Below, piece by piece: positions 45,998 through 55,475 of a stretch of DNA of 64,000 nucleotides. Origin of the DNA: Ruegeria sp. HKCCD4315. Lineage in GTDB: Bacteria; Pseudomonadota; Alphaproteobacteria; Rhodobacterales; Rhodobacteraceae. The stretch covers positions 1 through 64,000 of the forward strand of contig NZ_WVRN01000002.1 of assembly GCF_013112245.1 (NCBI RefSeq), read 5' to 3'. The position numbers and the translations under genes are program-made. The notes under the pieces are model-generated. The model had not been told where the DNA came from, ran no database searches, and saw nothing but the letters and a program-made list of their open reading frames with translations. The first letter of the stretch is position 1. The number at the start of each line of letters is the position of its first letter.

Positions 45998-47334
45998 CCC
46001 AGCAGCAACCCTTCAAAGTTCTGGTCGTTGACGATGACAAAGCAATGCGACAGTCCCTTGTCGAGTTGCTCGAAGCCGCCGACTGGGCAGTCAGCGCCTT
46101 ACCACGTGCGACACAGGTGACGGAACATTTGGCCAATGCCTCGCCCGATGTCATTTTGTCCGATGTGCGTATGCCCGGCATGTCGGGTCTCGAATTGCTG
46201 GCCAGCCTGGACAGGGATGTGGCGCCTCCGGTGGTATTGATTTCGGCGCATGGTGACATTCCCATGGCGGTTCAGGCCATACAGGACGGGGCGTATGGGT
46301 TCATCGAAAAGCCATATGAACCACGTCGATTGCTTACGGTGCTGAGGCACGCGGCTGAACAGAACCGGATGCGAAGAAGTAATGCCCGCCTCAAAGACCG
46401 GCTGTTCAAACTGTCGGGTCTTGACCGCATCCTACTGGGCCAAACAGACACCATTACAGACTTGCGACAAGACGTGCTTGATCTTGCAGATACATCGGTT
46501 GCGGTTTTGTTGAAGGGGGATACGGGCACCGGGAAAGAGCTGGTAGCTCATGCTTTACATGATTTGGGCCGCTCGCCCGAGGCACCGTTTCTGGCGTTGA
46601 ATTGCGCCGCATTGTCGGCTGATACGTTTGAAGCGGAGATGTTCGGCGTCGCGGGTGAATCCGACGGAAGACTTGTGGCGGCATCAGGTGGGACCTTGTT
46701 CCTGGATGAAATCTGCTCGTGCCCACCAGCGGCGCAGGCTAAGCTACTAAGGGTCATCGAAGATCAGCAGGTGCTTCCGGTGGGCGCAGTGTCGCCGGTG
46801 CCGGTCAGCTTCAGAGTCGTGTCGGCAACCAACGAAGATGTTGTGCTGGCAGCCGAGGAAGGCCGCCTGCGTCAGGACCTGTTGTTTCGATTGAATACTG
46901 TCGTTCTGTCCTTACCTCCGCTACGACAACGACGGGATGATCTGGTTCTGTTGGCAACGCATTTCTTGAATGAATACGCGCAGATTTATGAGATAGACGC
47001 GCCAGAACTCGATCAGGACGACTTGGCCGCCTTGCTTGCACATGACTGGCCTGGAAATGTGCGTGAGCTGCGCCATGTCTGCGAGCGGCGTATTTTGACG
47101 GCGCGACGCGGAGCAGGGTCGGTGGCGCAGGCGATCCAAAGCGACCAGCATATTGACGATGTCCCGGATACACTGCGCGAAGCGGTGGCTGCGTTTGAAC
47201 GCGAGCTCATCGGAAAAGCCATCAAGGCGCACAAAGGCCGCATGGACGCCGCCGCCGAAGCGCTTGGGATTGGGCGTCGGACACTCAACGAAAAGATCGT
47301 CAAACTCGGTCTCGACAAAGAAGCTTTGTTGTAA
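45994..47334 (+). CDS. dctD: DctD-like response regulator lacking the GAFTGA loop
   Basis: This 446-residue regulator has a receiver domain (phospho-acceptor Asp57 in ILSDVRMPG), a AAA+ domain (Walker A GDTGTGKE at 175-182, Walker B GTLFLDE) and a Fis-type helix-turn-helix (AAAEALGIGRRTL). In sigma-54 activators, FG and GGTLFLDE are separated by a loop with GAFTGA; here the region reads FGVAGESDGRLVAASGGT. It is about eight residues shorter, and GAFTGA is absent. It therefore probably does not work through sigma-54 in the standard way. The gene overlaps dctB by four bases. Confidence 0.92.
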   Translation: MTQQQPFKVLVVDDDKAMRQSLVELLEAADWAVSALPRATQVTEHLANASPDVILSDVRMPGMSGLELLASLDRDVAPPVVLISAHGDIPMAVQAIQDGAYGFIEKPYEPRRLLTVLRHAAEQNRMRRSNARLKDRLFKLSGLDRILLGQTDTITDLRQDVLDLADTSVAVLLKGDTGTGKELVAHALHDLGRSPEAPFLALNCAALSADTFEAEMFGVAGESDGRLVAASGGTLFLDEICSCPPAAQAKLLRVIEDQQVLPVGAVSPVPVSFRVVSATNEDVVLAAEEGRLRQDLLFRLNTVVLSLPPLRQRRDDLVLLATHFLNEYAQIYEIDAPELDQDDLAALLAHDWPGNVRELRHVCERRILTARRGAGSVAQAIQSDQHIDDVPDTLREAVAAFERELIGKAIKAHKGRMDAAAEALGIGRRTLNEKIVKLGLDKEALL

Positions 47335-47344
47335 GTGAAACCAC

Positions 47345-47362
47345 CCTGCGGAAACCCGCAGG
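47345..47362. promoter_or_regulatory. Dyad upstream of dctP, possible DctD site
   Basis: CCTGCGG-AAAC-CCGCAGG is a perfect inverted repeat 11 bases after the dctD stop and about 100 bases before the dctP start. Without a T run it is as likely a regulator-binding site as a terminator. I did not find a consensus -24/-12 promoter in the gap. Confidence 0.5.
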
Positions 47363-47459
47363 ATATCCTGAATTCTGCCCGCATTTTCCTTCATAGTCAG
47401 GCTGCTGCGCCTCCTGAATACTCCACCCAAACGAATTGCGTGATCTGGGAGGAGCCACT

Positions 47460-48470
47460 ATGCGCAAACATCTGAACCGGGCAGCCATTGCTGCCCTGTC
47501 GCTGACCGTTGCATCCGAAGCACTGGCTGTCGATTGGAACGTTTCACTGTGGGGCAAGCGTCGTGCCTTTACTGAACACGTCGAGAAACTTGCCGAACTG
47601 GTGAACGAAAAGACGGGCGGTGAGTTCACACTCAACATCAGCTATGGTGGCTTGTCAAAAAACAAAGAAAACCTTGATGGGATTTCGATTGGCGCGTTTG
47701 AAATGGCCCAGTTCTGCGCGGGCTATCACCGCGACAAGAATCCCTCGATCACTGTTCTGGAACTGCCGTTTCTGGGCGTGACATCCCTTGAACAAGAAGT
47801 CGACCTGTCGATGGCCGTTTATCAGCATCCGGCCGTTGTCGAGGATCTGGCCCGTTGGGACGCGACTCTGCTGATGCCTTCGCCACTGCCGCAGTACAAC
47901 CTTGTCGGCGTGGGTGAAGCACCAAAATCCCTGTCGGATTTTGAAGGTCTGAGCGTACGGGCTACAGGTGGTATCGGCAAGGCGATGGAGACGGTTGGGG
48001 CCGTTCCGACCTCGATGTCCGCATCCGAAGTGCGTCAGGCAATGGACAGCGGCATCGTCAAAGCAGTCAGCTTTGCACCACACGCGCATATGTCCTTCGG
48101 CACCATTGAAAATGGAAAATGGTGGACGACGAACCTCAACCCCGGCACCGTCAACTGCCCTGTCGTGGTGAACACGCTGGCGCTGGAAGACCTATCTGAC
48201 GAACACCGCGAAGCGCTGTTGGGATCGGTGGAAGAGGCACTGGATCACTACGTGAGCCACTACCAGACAAAAACGATGGAAGCGTGGGGCCCTGAGCTGG
48301 ATCAACGCGGCATAGAACGGGTCACTTTCAGCGATGAAGAAATCGCAGCGTTCAAAGACGCCGCTGCCGCCCCCGCGGCCGAGGCCTGGATTGCAGAAAA
48401 CACCGAGCGTGGCCTACCAGCACAAGAGCTTTATGACCTTGTAACCGGGAAGATCGCAAACGGCAGCTAA
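47460..48470 (+). CDS. dctP: TRAP transporter substrate-binding protein DctP
   Basis: This is a 336-residue periplasmic protein of the DctP family. The signal peptide spans residues 1-22 or so (AAIAALSLTVASEALA before VDW). The mature part has the conserved region SVRATGGIGKAMETVGAVPTS, whose Arg pairs with the carboxylate of TRAP ligands. ATG at 47460 follows GGAGG; the frame is open eight codons upstream. The ligand is an organic acid, with a dicarboxylate suggested by the linked DctBD. Confidence 0.93.
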   Translation: MRKHLNRAAIAALSLTVASEALAVDWNVSLWGKRRAFTEHVEKLAELVNEKTGGEFTLNISYGGLSKNKENLDGISIGAFEMAQFCAGYHRDKNPSITVLELPFLGVTSLEQEVDLSMAVYQHPAVVEDLARWDATLLMPSPLPQYNLVGVGEAPKSLSDFEGLSVRATGGIGKAMETVGAVPTSMSASEVRQAMDSGIVKAVSFAPHAHMSFGTIENGKWWTTNLNPGTVNCPVVVNTLALEDLSDEHREALLGSVEEALDHYVSHYQTKTMEAWGPELDQRGIERVTFSDEEIAAFKDAAAAPAAEAWIAENTERGLPAQELYDLVTGKIANGS

Positions 48471-48538
48471 TCCACTCACACCCCGGCGTCGGCCAAGCTG
48501 GCGTCGGGTGCCTTTTCCCCTGACAGCGGAGTACAACG

Positions 48539-49171
48539 ATGGCCGGGTCATCCCTGGTGCTGTCTGATGACAGCCATCTGAGCATTCTCGATCAACGCCT
48601 CTACAAACTGGAAAGCTTTCTGGCCCTGATCAGCGGTCTTGCGGTTTTTTCGCTGATGGTCATGGCCGTAGTCTCCGTTGGTGGTCGGAATTTCGCCAAT
48701 GCGCCACTTCCCGGTTACGTGGACTGGATCGAGCAGGCCATGCCTTTAATCGCCTTCATGGGGATTTCTTATGCGCAGCGTGATGGCGGCCATATCCGAA
48801 TGGACATGGTTGTCGGAGCGCTTAAAGGCCGGATGCTCTATGTCGTCGAATTCGTCACGACCGCTGTAATTCTGGCGCTGATCGTCCTGCTGATTTGGGG
48901 GAGCTGGGCGCATTTCGCACGCAGCTTTGACTTTGGTGCTCCACTCTGGAGCCGTGACAGCTCGATCGACATAGGTATCCCGCTATGGCCCGCAAAGCTG
49001 TTGGCCCCCGTCGCTTTCAGCGTGCTTTGCCTGAGGCTTGCTCTGCAGCTCTGGGCCTATGGTCGCGCGATCAGGCACCCCGATCAGGCTCCGATTGCCG
49101 TCCCGCTAATAGCCGATGCAGCCACTCAAGCTGCGATGGAAGCCGAGCACGTCTCGGGCCACGACAACTGA
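48539..49171 (+). CDS. dctQ: TRAP transporter small permease DctQ
   Basis: This is a 210-residue membrane protein with four transmembrane segments, the small subunit of a TRAP transporter. The region VDWIEQAMPLIAFMGISYAQRDGGHIRMD is typical of DctQ. The C-terminus is a hydrophilic tail. It lies 68 bases after dctP and 11 bases before dctM. Confidence 0.9.
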   Translation: MAGSSLVLSDDSHLSILDQRLYKLESFLALISGLAVFSLMVMAVVSVGGRNFANAPLPGYVDWIEQAMPLIAFMGISYAQRDGGHIRMDMVVGALKGRMLYVVEFVTTAVILALIVLLIWGSWAHFARSFDFGAPLWSRDSSIDIGIPLWPAKLLAPVAFSVLCLRLALQLWAYGRAIRHPDQAPIAVPLIADAATQAAMEAEHVSGHDN

Positions 49172-49182
49172 GGTTAAATCTG

Positions 49183-50583
49183 ATGGAACCCATTGATATT
49201 GGTCTGATCGTCTCGGGCGGTATGCTTGTTCTTGTGGTGTTGGGGATGCGCGTGGCTTTTGCCGCCGCGACAGCTGGCATGGTTGGTCTGATCTGGATCT
49301 TCTGGGCCAAGTTTGGGTACGACCCGGCGCGGTTCGGCAAGGCTGTGACAGTGGCTGTTAAAACAGCGGGGCAGGTGCCGCACTCCAAGATTTCAAGCCA
49401 GGCGTTGAGCCTGATCCCGACCTTCATCCTGATTGGCTACCTCGCCTATTACGCGGGCCTGACCAAAGCATTGTTCGAAGCCGCAAAACGTTGGCTGGCA
49501 TGGGTCCCGGGCGGGCTGGCGGTTTCGACCGTTTTCGCAACCGCTGGGTTCGCGGCGGTATCCGGGGCCTCGGTCGCCACTTCTGCTGTGTTCGCCCGTA
49601 TTGCCATCCCCGAGATGTTGAAGATCGGCTATGACAAGCGTTTTGCTGCAGGTGTCGTTGCTGCAGGCGGCACGCTCGCCTCGCTTATCCCGCCTTCGGC
49701 CATTCTGGTCATCTACGCGATTATCGTTGAGCAGGATGTGGGCAAACTGCTTTTGGCCGGATTTATTCCCGGCATGTTCTCGGCGGTGATTTATGGCTTG
49801 CTGATCATCGGCATGGCCGTCGTGATCAAAGGATTTGGTCCCGCAGTCACCGGATTTACATGGAAGGAACGCCTCCTCTCGTTGCCGCCTGCATTGCCCA
49901 TCGTGATTGTCGTCGTCACCATCATTTTCTTTGTCTACAACCCGTTCGGCGGCGATGCTTGGGGTACACCAACCGAAGGTGGCGCAATCGGAGCCTTCGT
50001 GGTGTTCCTGATGGCGCTGTATCAGGGCATGCGCTGGTCCGAACTCAAAGACGCGCTTTTGGAAACCGCCAAGCTGAGCGTCATGATTTTCACGATCATC
50101 TGGGGCGTTTTGGTTTACGTTCGTTTTCTTGGTTTTGCCGAACTGCCAAGTGCATTCTCCGACTGGATCACCTCGCTTGAGATGTCTCCGATGCTAATCC
50201 TGATCTGTATTCTTCTGGCTTACGCTGTACTGGGTATGTTCATGGATGCGATAGGCATGCTGCTGCTGACGTTGCCGGTGGTTTACCCCGCCGTCATGGC
50301 GTTGAATGGTGGAGAAGCCGTAAGCGCAGCTGATAGCACCTTTGGTATGTCCGGGCCTATGTGTGCTATTTGGTTTGGTATTCTGGTGGTCAAAATGGCC
50401 GAGTTTTGCCTGATCACCCCACCCATTGGGCTGAATTGCTTTGTAGTGGCTGGTGTGCGTGATGACCTTGGCGTTCAGGATGTTTTCAAAGGTGTAACGC
50501 CTTTCTTTCTGGCGGATGCCGCAACCATCGCACTGCTCGTTGCCTTCCCTGCCATCGTTTTATGGCTTCCAGGACAGGTTTGA
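49183..50583 (+). CDS. dctM: TRAP transporter large permease DctM
   Basis: This is a 466-residue membrane protein with about 12-13 hydrophobic segments, the sodium-coupled large subunit of a TRAP transporter. Landmarks include GAGGTLASLIPPSAILVIYAI-like sequence in the middle (AAGGTLASLIPPSAILVIYA) and GMFMDAIGMLLLTLPVVYP. The frame is open upstream inside dctQ, but ATG at 49183 gives the family N-terminus MEPIDIGLI. Confidence 0.92.
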   Translation: MEPIDIGLIVSGGMLVLVVLGMRVAFAAATAGMVGLIWIFWAKFGYDPARFGKAVTVAVKTAGQVPHSKISSQALSLIPTFILIGYLAYYAGLTKALFEAAKRWLAWVPGGLAVSTVFATAGFAAVSGASVATSAVFARIAIPEMLKIGYDKRFAAGVVAAGGTLASLIPPSAILVIYAIIVEQDVGKLLLAGFIPGMFSAVIYGLLIIGMAVVIKGFGPAVTGFTWKERLLSLPPALPIVIVVVTIIFFVYNPFGGDAWGTPTEGGAIGAFVVFLMALYQGMRWSELKDALLETAKLSVMIFTIIWGVLVYVRFLGFAELPSAFSDWITSLEMSPMLILICILLAYAVLGMFMDAIGMLLLTLPVVYPAVMALNGGEAVSAADSTFGMSGPMCAIWFGILVVKMAEFCLITPPIGLNCFVVAGVRDDLGVQDVFKGVTPFFLADAATIALLVAFPAIVLWLPGQV

Positions 50584-50904
50584 ACCACATGGAATGATTT
50601 TGGAGTGCGGTTTGCTGGTGCAGCTAAAGCCTGCATCAGTCAGCTGTGCGGAGGGTGGTCACTCGTATCATGAATAGTCAATCGCGTGCGGCGCAGACTA
50701 CAAATTGCGCTAAAAGGAACCACGCCACGGTGCTTGTGCCAGCGGCCAATCTTTGAACGCGTAAACGACGGCGCGCTGGTAGTGAAAGAGTGTATCGACA
50801 ACATGTACCAACGAATTAATCTGGGTGTCGAACTGAATGATTACTGAACCCTCCAACTAAACTCCGCTGAAGACGCCGATCCGTCTTGTGCGACGGGCTG
50901 GCTA
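50584..50904. other. Gene-free gap between convergent genes
   Basis: These 321 bases after dctM contain no credible gene and no strong terminator that I could see. Confidence 0.4.
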
Positions 50905-52254
50905 TCAGGTGAATTTTGCTTCCTCGGCAGACCCGCTGAACCAAACCTTGACCGGGGTCGCGCGCCCACGGATCGGTTCGGATTTTCCACCTGTTAGATT
51001 TGGTGCGATATCGGACGGATCGACCCCTTCGTCTCGGATCGCTTGGATCAGTGCATCGCTGGTGACCAACGATGTCTTCAGCCTGCGCGTCAGCTCCTCC
51101 AGACGGTTGGCAACGTTCACTGTATCGCCCAGCACCGTGTACTCCAGCCGTTGCGCATCACCGATATTTCCGACGATGACCTCACCATAGTGTAAACCGA
51201 TCCCGACGCAGATCGGTTTCTGTCCCGCCGCGTCGCGGGCACGGTTCCAATCTTTGATATCTTCGATCATTCGAGCAGCGCAGGTCAGCGCCCGCACCGC
51301 GTCGTCTGGTCTTGGGTCCGGAGTCCCGAATTGCACCATGATCGCATCGCCGATATACTTGTCGATGGTCCCGCCATGCGCAATCGCCTGACGGGCCAGA
51401 CGCCCATGGAACGCACGCAATAGGTTCAAAAGTTCAACCGGGGTAAGCTGCTCGGAGATTTCGGTGAAGCCCTTCATATCAGCAAACAAAACCGCGACCG
51501 GTTGGAGCCGGGGTTGATTGAGCCTTTGCGCATTTTGGGTCAGCTCATTTACAATATTTGGGGAGAAGTAACGCGATAGCGCCGCGCGTTCCCGCTCAAC
51601 CGCCATCTGTCGGTGCACAAGATTTCGCGACCGCCATACCGCCAAGGTCAGGATCAAAGTGACGGCGATCAGAAAGACGATCTGGTTCACCCAACGCGCC
51701 ACCCCCACTGCCGCGGGGTCCAGGATCAGGTCCAAAGCAGCCTCAAGTCGCAGACCGGCGTCCAGCACATCGCGCGATAGGAAGACCAGCGTGTCGGGAC
51801 GGCTGGCGACCCAGAAATACCCCATGCTCCAGCTCAGGATGGCTGCGATCCCGGCCCAGATCACATGCGCGGGCCGGTAGCTCAGCGACACATAGGCAAG
51901 GAAGATACCAAGATACAAAAAACCCGGTCCACGCAGGTTCATCTGTGGCGACCAGCCGTCAAGGCCATAGGGGTTCGGGACGATGAGGATGTAACTCAGC
52001 AGTCCCGCATCCAGAAACAGGCACAACGCATACGGCAAGCTGCTGCCGTAACCCCGGCGCGCAATCAAGACCGGGACGATACCCGATAGCAGAAAGGTCA
52101 GAATGACCGCGAGGTACAGCACCGACCGTTCCGCCGGCAGGGTCACCGCTACCCAGATCGCCATCAGGGCCAGCACCGCCGCTCGGCCCCGGACCATAAA
52201 GGTCAGGTTCGCGCGCTCTTCGCGCGCGAAGGCAGAGTGCTGCGGATCGGGCAT
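50905..52254 (-). CDS. Membrane class III adenylate cyclase
   Basis: This is a cyclase of about 449 residues. The N-terminal half has six transmembrane segments, and a cytoplasmic class III catalytic domain follows a short helix with ALSRYFSPNIVNELTQNA. Metal-binding Asp residues are in VAVLFADMKGFTEIS and YIGDAIMVQFG. The purine-binding positions are Lys (DKYIGD) and Thr (LEYTVLGDTVNVANRLE), the pattern common in bacterial adenylate cyclases. ATG at 52254 is chosen because the longer frame would run into the upstream cupin gene, although its ribosome site is weak. It is 31 bases after that gene and probably co-transcribed with it. Confidence 0.88.
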   Translation of the reverse strand: MPDPQHSAFAREERANLTFMVRGRAAVLALMAIWVAVTLPAERSVLYLAVILTFLLSGIVPVLIARRGYGSSLPYALCLFLDAGLLSYILIVPNPYGLDGWSPQMNLRGPGFLYLGIFLAYVSLSYRPAHVIWAGIAAILSWSMGYFWVASRPDTLVFLSRDVLDAGLRLEAALDLILDPAAVGVARWVNQIVFLIAVTLILTLAVWRSRNLVHRQMAVERERAALSRYFSPNIVNELTQNAQRLNQPRLQPVAVLFADMKGFTEISEQLTPVELLNLLRAFHGRLARQAIAHGGTIDKYIGDAIMVQFGTPDPRPDDAVRALTCAARMIEDIKDWNRARDAAGQKPICVGIGLHYGEVIVGNIGDAQRLEYTVLGDTVNVANRLEELTRRLKTSLVTSDALIQAIRDEGVDPSDIAPNLTGGKSEPIRGRATPVKVWFSGSAEEAKFT

Positions 52255-52285
52255 CCCGGGCTTCAGACAGACAGTGCCGTTTGAG

Positions 52286-53131
52286 TCATTGCGCCCCGGC
52301 GACCCGATAGGTGCCGACGGTTCGGACATAGAGAACGCAGCCCGCGTCACCCGTGCAAGACAGGGTGTGGGCAACCACGCCATCCGAGCCGAAATAACTG
52401 CCCGGCTCCAACGTCGTCAGTGCAGACAAATCTCCGGCCTCATGCGCAATATCGCCCTGAATGACCACGGCTTTCAGCTCATCCGCACCGGCCTGCAATG
52501 CGGCGGAGTAACCGTTTGGCAGGCGCAAAAATGTGCCGTTCAACGCTCCGGCCTCGGGCGTGCCCCACAGGAAGGCGACATCGGGTGCGGGGCCTTCACC
52601 GGAATGCTCCAACCATGTCAGGTCGGACGGGTTCAGCCACACAAGGTTGCGGGCCTCGACATTGATCGGGCGCTCATTGTTGTCGAACGCCTCGTCCGAG
52701 GGCTGAACCAGATAGGGGCCGGACAGGATTTCCAGAAACGCAAACCCGCCACCAGACCCGACCGAGGTGACATGCACCTCACCCGCAGGCTGCGACCAGA
52801 ACGAGCCCGGCCCCATCCACAGATCGGCGGCGTCCGGGTCATCATTGTGCACCGTGCCTTCGATCACCACGCCGCGATAAGTGATGTTGTGGATATGCGG
52901 CGGTGAGCGAAAGCCACTGGCAAAGGAGATCAGCGCCCCGCTGGCATTGTCTTCGCGGATGTTGCCCCACAAAACACCCGCCTGTGGGCTGGCATCGCCA
53001 CGGGCCGGGTTCAGGTGGATGAAATTCACATCAGCGCGTTTGACCACCTCGACGGTAGCCTCGGAAAAGGCCGGGTTGGCAATGAAACCAACGCCCAACA
53101 TAAGCGTTGAGAGGAACATTCGGATGGTCAT
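52286..53131 (-). CDS. Periplasmic DUF4437 bicupin protein
   Basis: This 281-residue protein has a signal peptide (about residues 1-23, LGVGFIANPAFSEA) and two cupin-like halves (SPPHIHNITYRGVVIEGTV in the first; LKAVVIQGDIAHEAG in the second). This matches the DUF4437 family. HIHN suggests a metal site in the first half; the second half seems to lack the equivalent His pair. The enzymatic role is not known. The gene diverges from a LysR regulator gene 120 bases away, which may control it, and precedes the membrane cyclase gene. Confidence 0.8.
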   Translation of the reverse strand: MTIRMFLSTLMLGVGFIANPAFSEATVEVVKRADVNFIHLNPARGDASPQAGVLWGNIREDNASGALISFASGFRSPPHIHNITYRGVVIEGTVHNDDPDAADLWMGPGSFWSQPAGEVHVTSVGSGGGFAFLEILSGPYLVQPSDEAFDNNERPINVEARNLVWLNPSDLTWLEHSGEGPAPDVAFLWGTPEAGALNGTFLRLPNGYSAALQAGADELKAVVIQGDIAHEAGDLSALTTLEPGSYFGSDGVVAHTLSCTGDAGCVLYVRTVGTYRVAGAQ

Positions 53132-53235
53132 GATATCTCCTGTCCGTACAAAATGCCCACCGGCGTGTGGGATGGGCTGGCATAAGGTAGGGCTCCGGCG
53201 GATGCGGATAACCTTCTTGTTTGCGGCTTCACAAT

Positions 53236-53250
53236 TCCCTAATTCGGGAT
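53236..53250 (+). promoter_or_regulatory. Dyad CCTAATTCGGGAT at a LysR start, shared motif
   Basis: TCCCTAATTCGGGA is an imperfect inverted repeat ending two bases before the ATG of the LysR gene at 53252. The core CCTAATT-[AC]-GGGAT recurs upstream of the second LysR gene, at 59042-59054. It is probably an autoregulatory site. Confidence 0.5.
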
Positions 53251-53251
53251 A

Positions 53252-54151
53252 ATGGACTTCGATCTGAAATCGCTGGAACTGTTCGTGCGCGTGGCCCGAT
53301 TGGGTGCCATCGGCAAAGCGGGTACCGAACTTGGTTTGTCACGAACCGCCGCCTCGCAGCGCATTCAGGATCTTGAGGCGGTTGTCGGAACCCAGTTGCT
53401 GCACCGTACCACGCGATCCGTCTCGCTGTCTGTGGACGGAGAGGCGTTTCTGGTCCATGCCAAACGCATTCTGCAGGATGTCGAGGACGCCTTGTCCGAC
53501 CTGCAAAGCGATCCTCATGCGATCGGCGGGACGTTGCGCGTGGCCGGGTCAGCCTCGTTCGGGCGAAAGTATCTGGCTCCGTTTGTTGCTGAGTTTCTGG
53601 ACCTCTATCCGAAACTCTCACTACACTTGCATCTGAGTGATGCACCATTTGATATCGTGGATTACGGCTTCGACCTCGCCATCCGATTGGGGAACCTGAC
53701 GCCGTCTACGTTGAAAGCACGTCGTATCGGGGAAAGTCCCCGCATCGCCGTTGCGGCCCCGACCTATCTTGAGCGTTACGGCACGCCGCAGGTGCCGGCT
53801 GCTCTGGAACACCACAACTGCCTGATCCGATCAGATCTGCGCAACTGGGTCACGCGCGGACCGGATGGCCGCATCGAAGAGGTCAAAGTGTCGGGCAATT
53901 TCGCCACCAATCTGGCCGAAGCCGTGACTGAGGCCGCGCTGACCGGCGTTGGCATCGCGCGAAAATGCCGGTGGGAAATTGATGAGCACCTTGCCTCGGG
54001 CGCCTTGGTGCCAGTTCTGCCGGACCATTTCGTTGTGCCCGAATGGGGCATTCATGCTGTCCGCTCGCCGTCACGCACGCCACCCGCCTGGGTGCGGGCA
54101 TTCACGGATTTCATCGCGCGAAAATTCCAGAAGATCCCTGAGCTGAATTGA
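53252..54151 (+). CDS. LysR-family transcriptional regulator
   Basis: This is a 299-residue LysR-type regulator with a standard N-terminus (MDFDLKSLELFVRVARLGA, then SRTAASQRIQDLEAVVG) and a complete effector-binding domain. It diverges from the cupin gene. It is a paralogue of the LysR regulator at 59077: both share the LHRTTRKVSLS/LHRTTRSVSLS stretch and similar spacing throughout. A shared upstream motif suggests related binding specificity. Confidence 0.92.
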   Translation: MDFDLKSLELFVRVARLGAIGKAGTELGLSRTAASQRIQDLEAVVGTQLLHRTTRSVSLSVDGEAFLVHAKRILQDVEDALSDLQSDPHAIGGTLRVAGSASFGRKYLAPFVAEFLDLYPKLSLHLHLSDAPFDIVDYGFDLAIRLGNLTPSTLKARRIGESPRIAVAAPTYLERYGTPQVPAALEHHNCLIRSDLRNWVTRGPDGRIEEVKVSGNFATNLAEAVTEAALTGVGIARKCRWEIDEHLASGALVPVLPDHFVVPEWGIHAVRSPSRTPPAWVRAFTDFIARKFQKIPELN

Positions 54152-54405
54152 AGCAGGCGATGTGAGCGCAACAATTCACACATCTTTTTCTGCTCAACGC
54201 CCACCAAGTTTGAACGCAGGTTGTTCAGGTCTACGCTCATGACCAATTTAGTTTAGATCTGCTTGCCACTTTGAACCCAGTTGGCTTTTCGGCGTATTTG
54301 GTTGCTAAGAAAGTCAGTTATCCTAACGATGGGCGACATCAATTGCAGGCCATTTTGAACCGGTGCGCAAGATTGTAGTCGCGCACCAATCCAAAGCGGA
54401 TCAGG

Positions 54406-55392
54406 TCACAGTTCTACTACAACTTTCCCGACCGCAGTTCCATTTGTCAGATGCGCATAAGCGGCACCGACGTCAGTCCATCCAAACAATTGTTCATCAA
54501 CAATTGGTTTAAGTGCGCCCGTATCCGCCAAATCTGCCAGTGACTTCAGGATGTCGCCATGGGTTTGCCGCCCGACGTCATGCATCATGGGGAGCAGCAT
54601 GAAGACGACATGCAGTGACAGGCCTTTGAAATGGACAGGCGTCAAATCAATCTCGACCATCGCGACCGTCGAGGCGACATGGCCATTGAGTTTGGCCGCG
54701 TTGAACGAGTTCGTCATGTTCGGCCCGCCCACGCTGTCAAACACTACATCGAAACCTATGCCACCGGTATGCTCGGCCACATAATCCTCGACTTTTTCCG
54801 TGGTGAAATCCACAGCTCGGGCACCGAGACCTTCGATCAGGGCCATGTGATCTGCGCCGCGACCTGTAGCGGACACGGTTGCACCAAGGTGGCGGGCGAT
54901 CTGGACCGCGACATGGCCCACGCCACCTGCACCGCCGTGGACCAGAACGGTCTGGCCTTCGCCAACACCGGTGCGGGACAGCCCTTCGTAGGCGGTGATG
55001 CCGACGAGAGGCAGCGCTGCGGCTTCCCGCATGGTCAGCGACTTGGGTTTGTGTGCAATCAGGCGGGCATCCGCATTGATGTACTCGGCCAGAGAGCCTG
55101 GCAGGTCCATCAAACCGCCGGCGCAACCGTACACCTCATCGCCTACGGCAAAACCTGTCACACCGTCGCCAATTGCAATGACCGTGCCAGCAAAATCCAT
55201 GCCAAGCACGGCTGGCAATTGGGGAGACAGAGGCAGGTCTGCACCCATGCTTCGGATCATTGTGTCGACGGTGTTGACGCTGACAGCGGCCACCTTGATG
55301 ACCACATGCCCAGACGTCGCGACCGGGTCGGGCATTTCGACAAGCTCGAACGGTGCATCGGGTCCGTAAGAACTTAGAACCAGTGCTTTCAT
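54406..55392 (-). CDS. Zinc-independent alcohol dehydrogenase / quinone oxidoreductase
   Basis: This is a 328-residue MDR-family reductase. It has an N-terminal GroES-like domain (GHVVIKVAAVSVNTVDTMIR) and a nucleotide-binding domain (VLVHGGAGGVGHVAVQIARHLGA). Neither the catalytic-zinc Cys/His set nor the structural-zinc Cys cluster is present, which fits NADPH:quinone oxidoreductase-like members. ATG at 55392 follows AGGAAAA. It is the last gene of a minus-strand group of five and probably reduces an enone or quinone. Confidence 0.9.
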   Translation of the reverse strand: MKALVLSSYGPDAPFELVEMPDPVATSGHVVIKVAAVSVNTVDTMIRSMGADLPLSPQLPAVLGMDFAGTVIAIGDGVTGFAVGDEVYGCAGGLMDLPGSLAEYINADARLIAHKPKSLTMREAAALPLVGITAYEGLSRTGVGEGQTVLVHGGAGGVGHVAVQIARHLGATVSATGRGADHMALIEGLGARAVDFTTEKVEDYVAEHTGGIGFDVVFDSVGGPNMTNSFNAAKLNGHVASTVAMVEIDLTPVHFKGLSLHVVFMLLPMMHDVGRQTHGDILKSLADLADTGALKPIVDEQLFGWTDVGAAYAHLTNGTAVGKVVVEL

Positions 55393-55475
55393 TGGGATTT
55401 TCCTTTTGAGAGAGAGTGTGTCGGGCCCACGCGGAAACCACGCACGCCTGACGAGTTCATTGTGTTGAAGAGTGG

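Noticed and set aside
47335..47459. A sigma-54 promoter upstream of dctP.
   Set aside because: I searched for GG-N10-GC with surrounding TGGCAC/TTGC and found only a lone TTGC with no matching -24 element.
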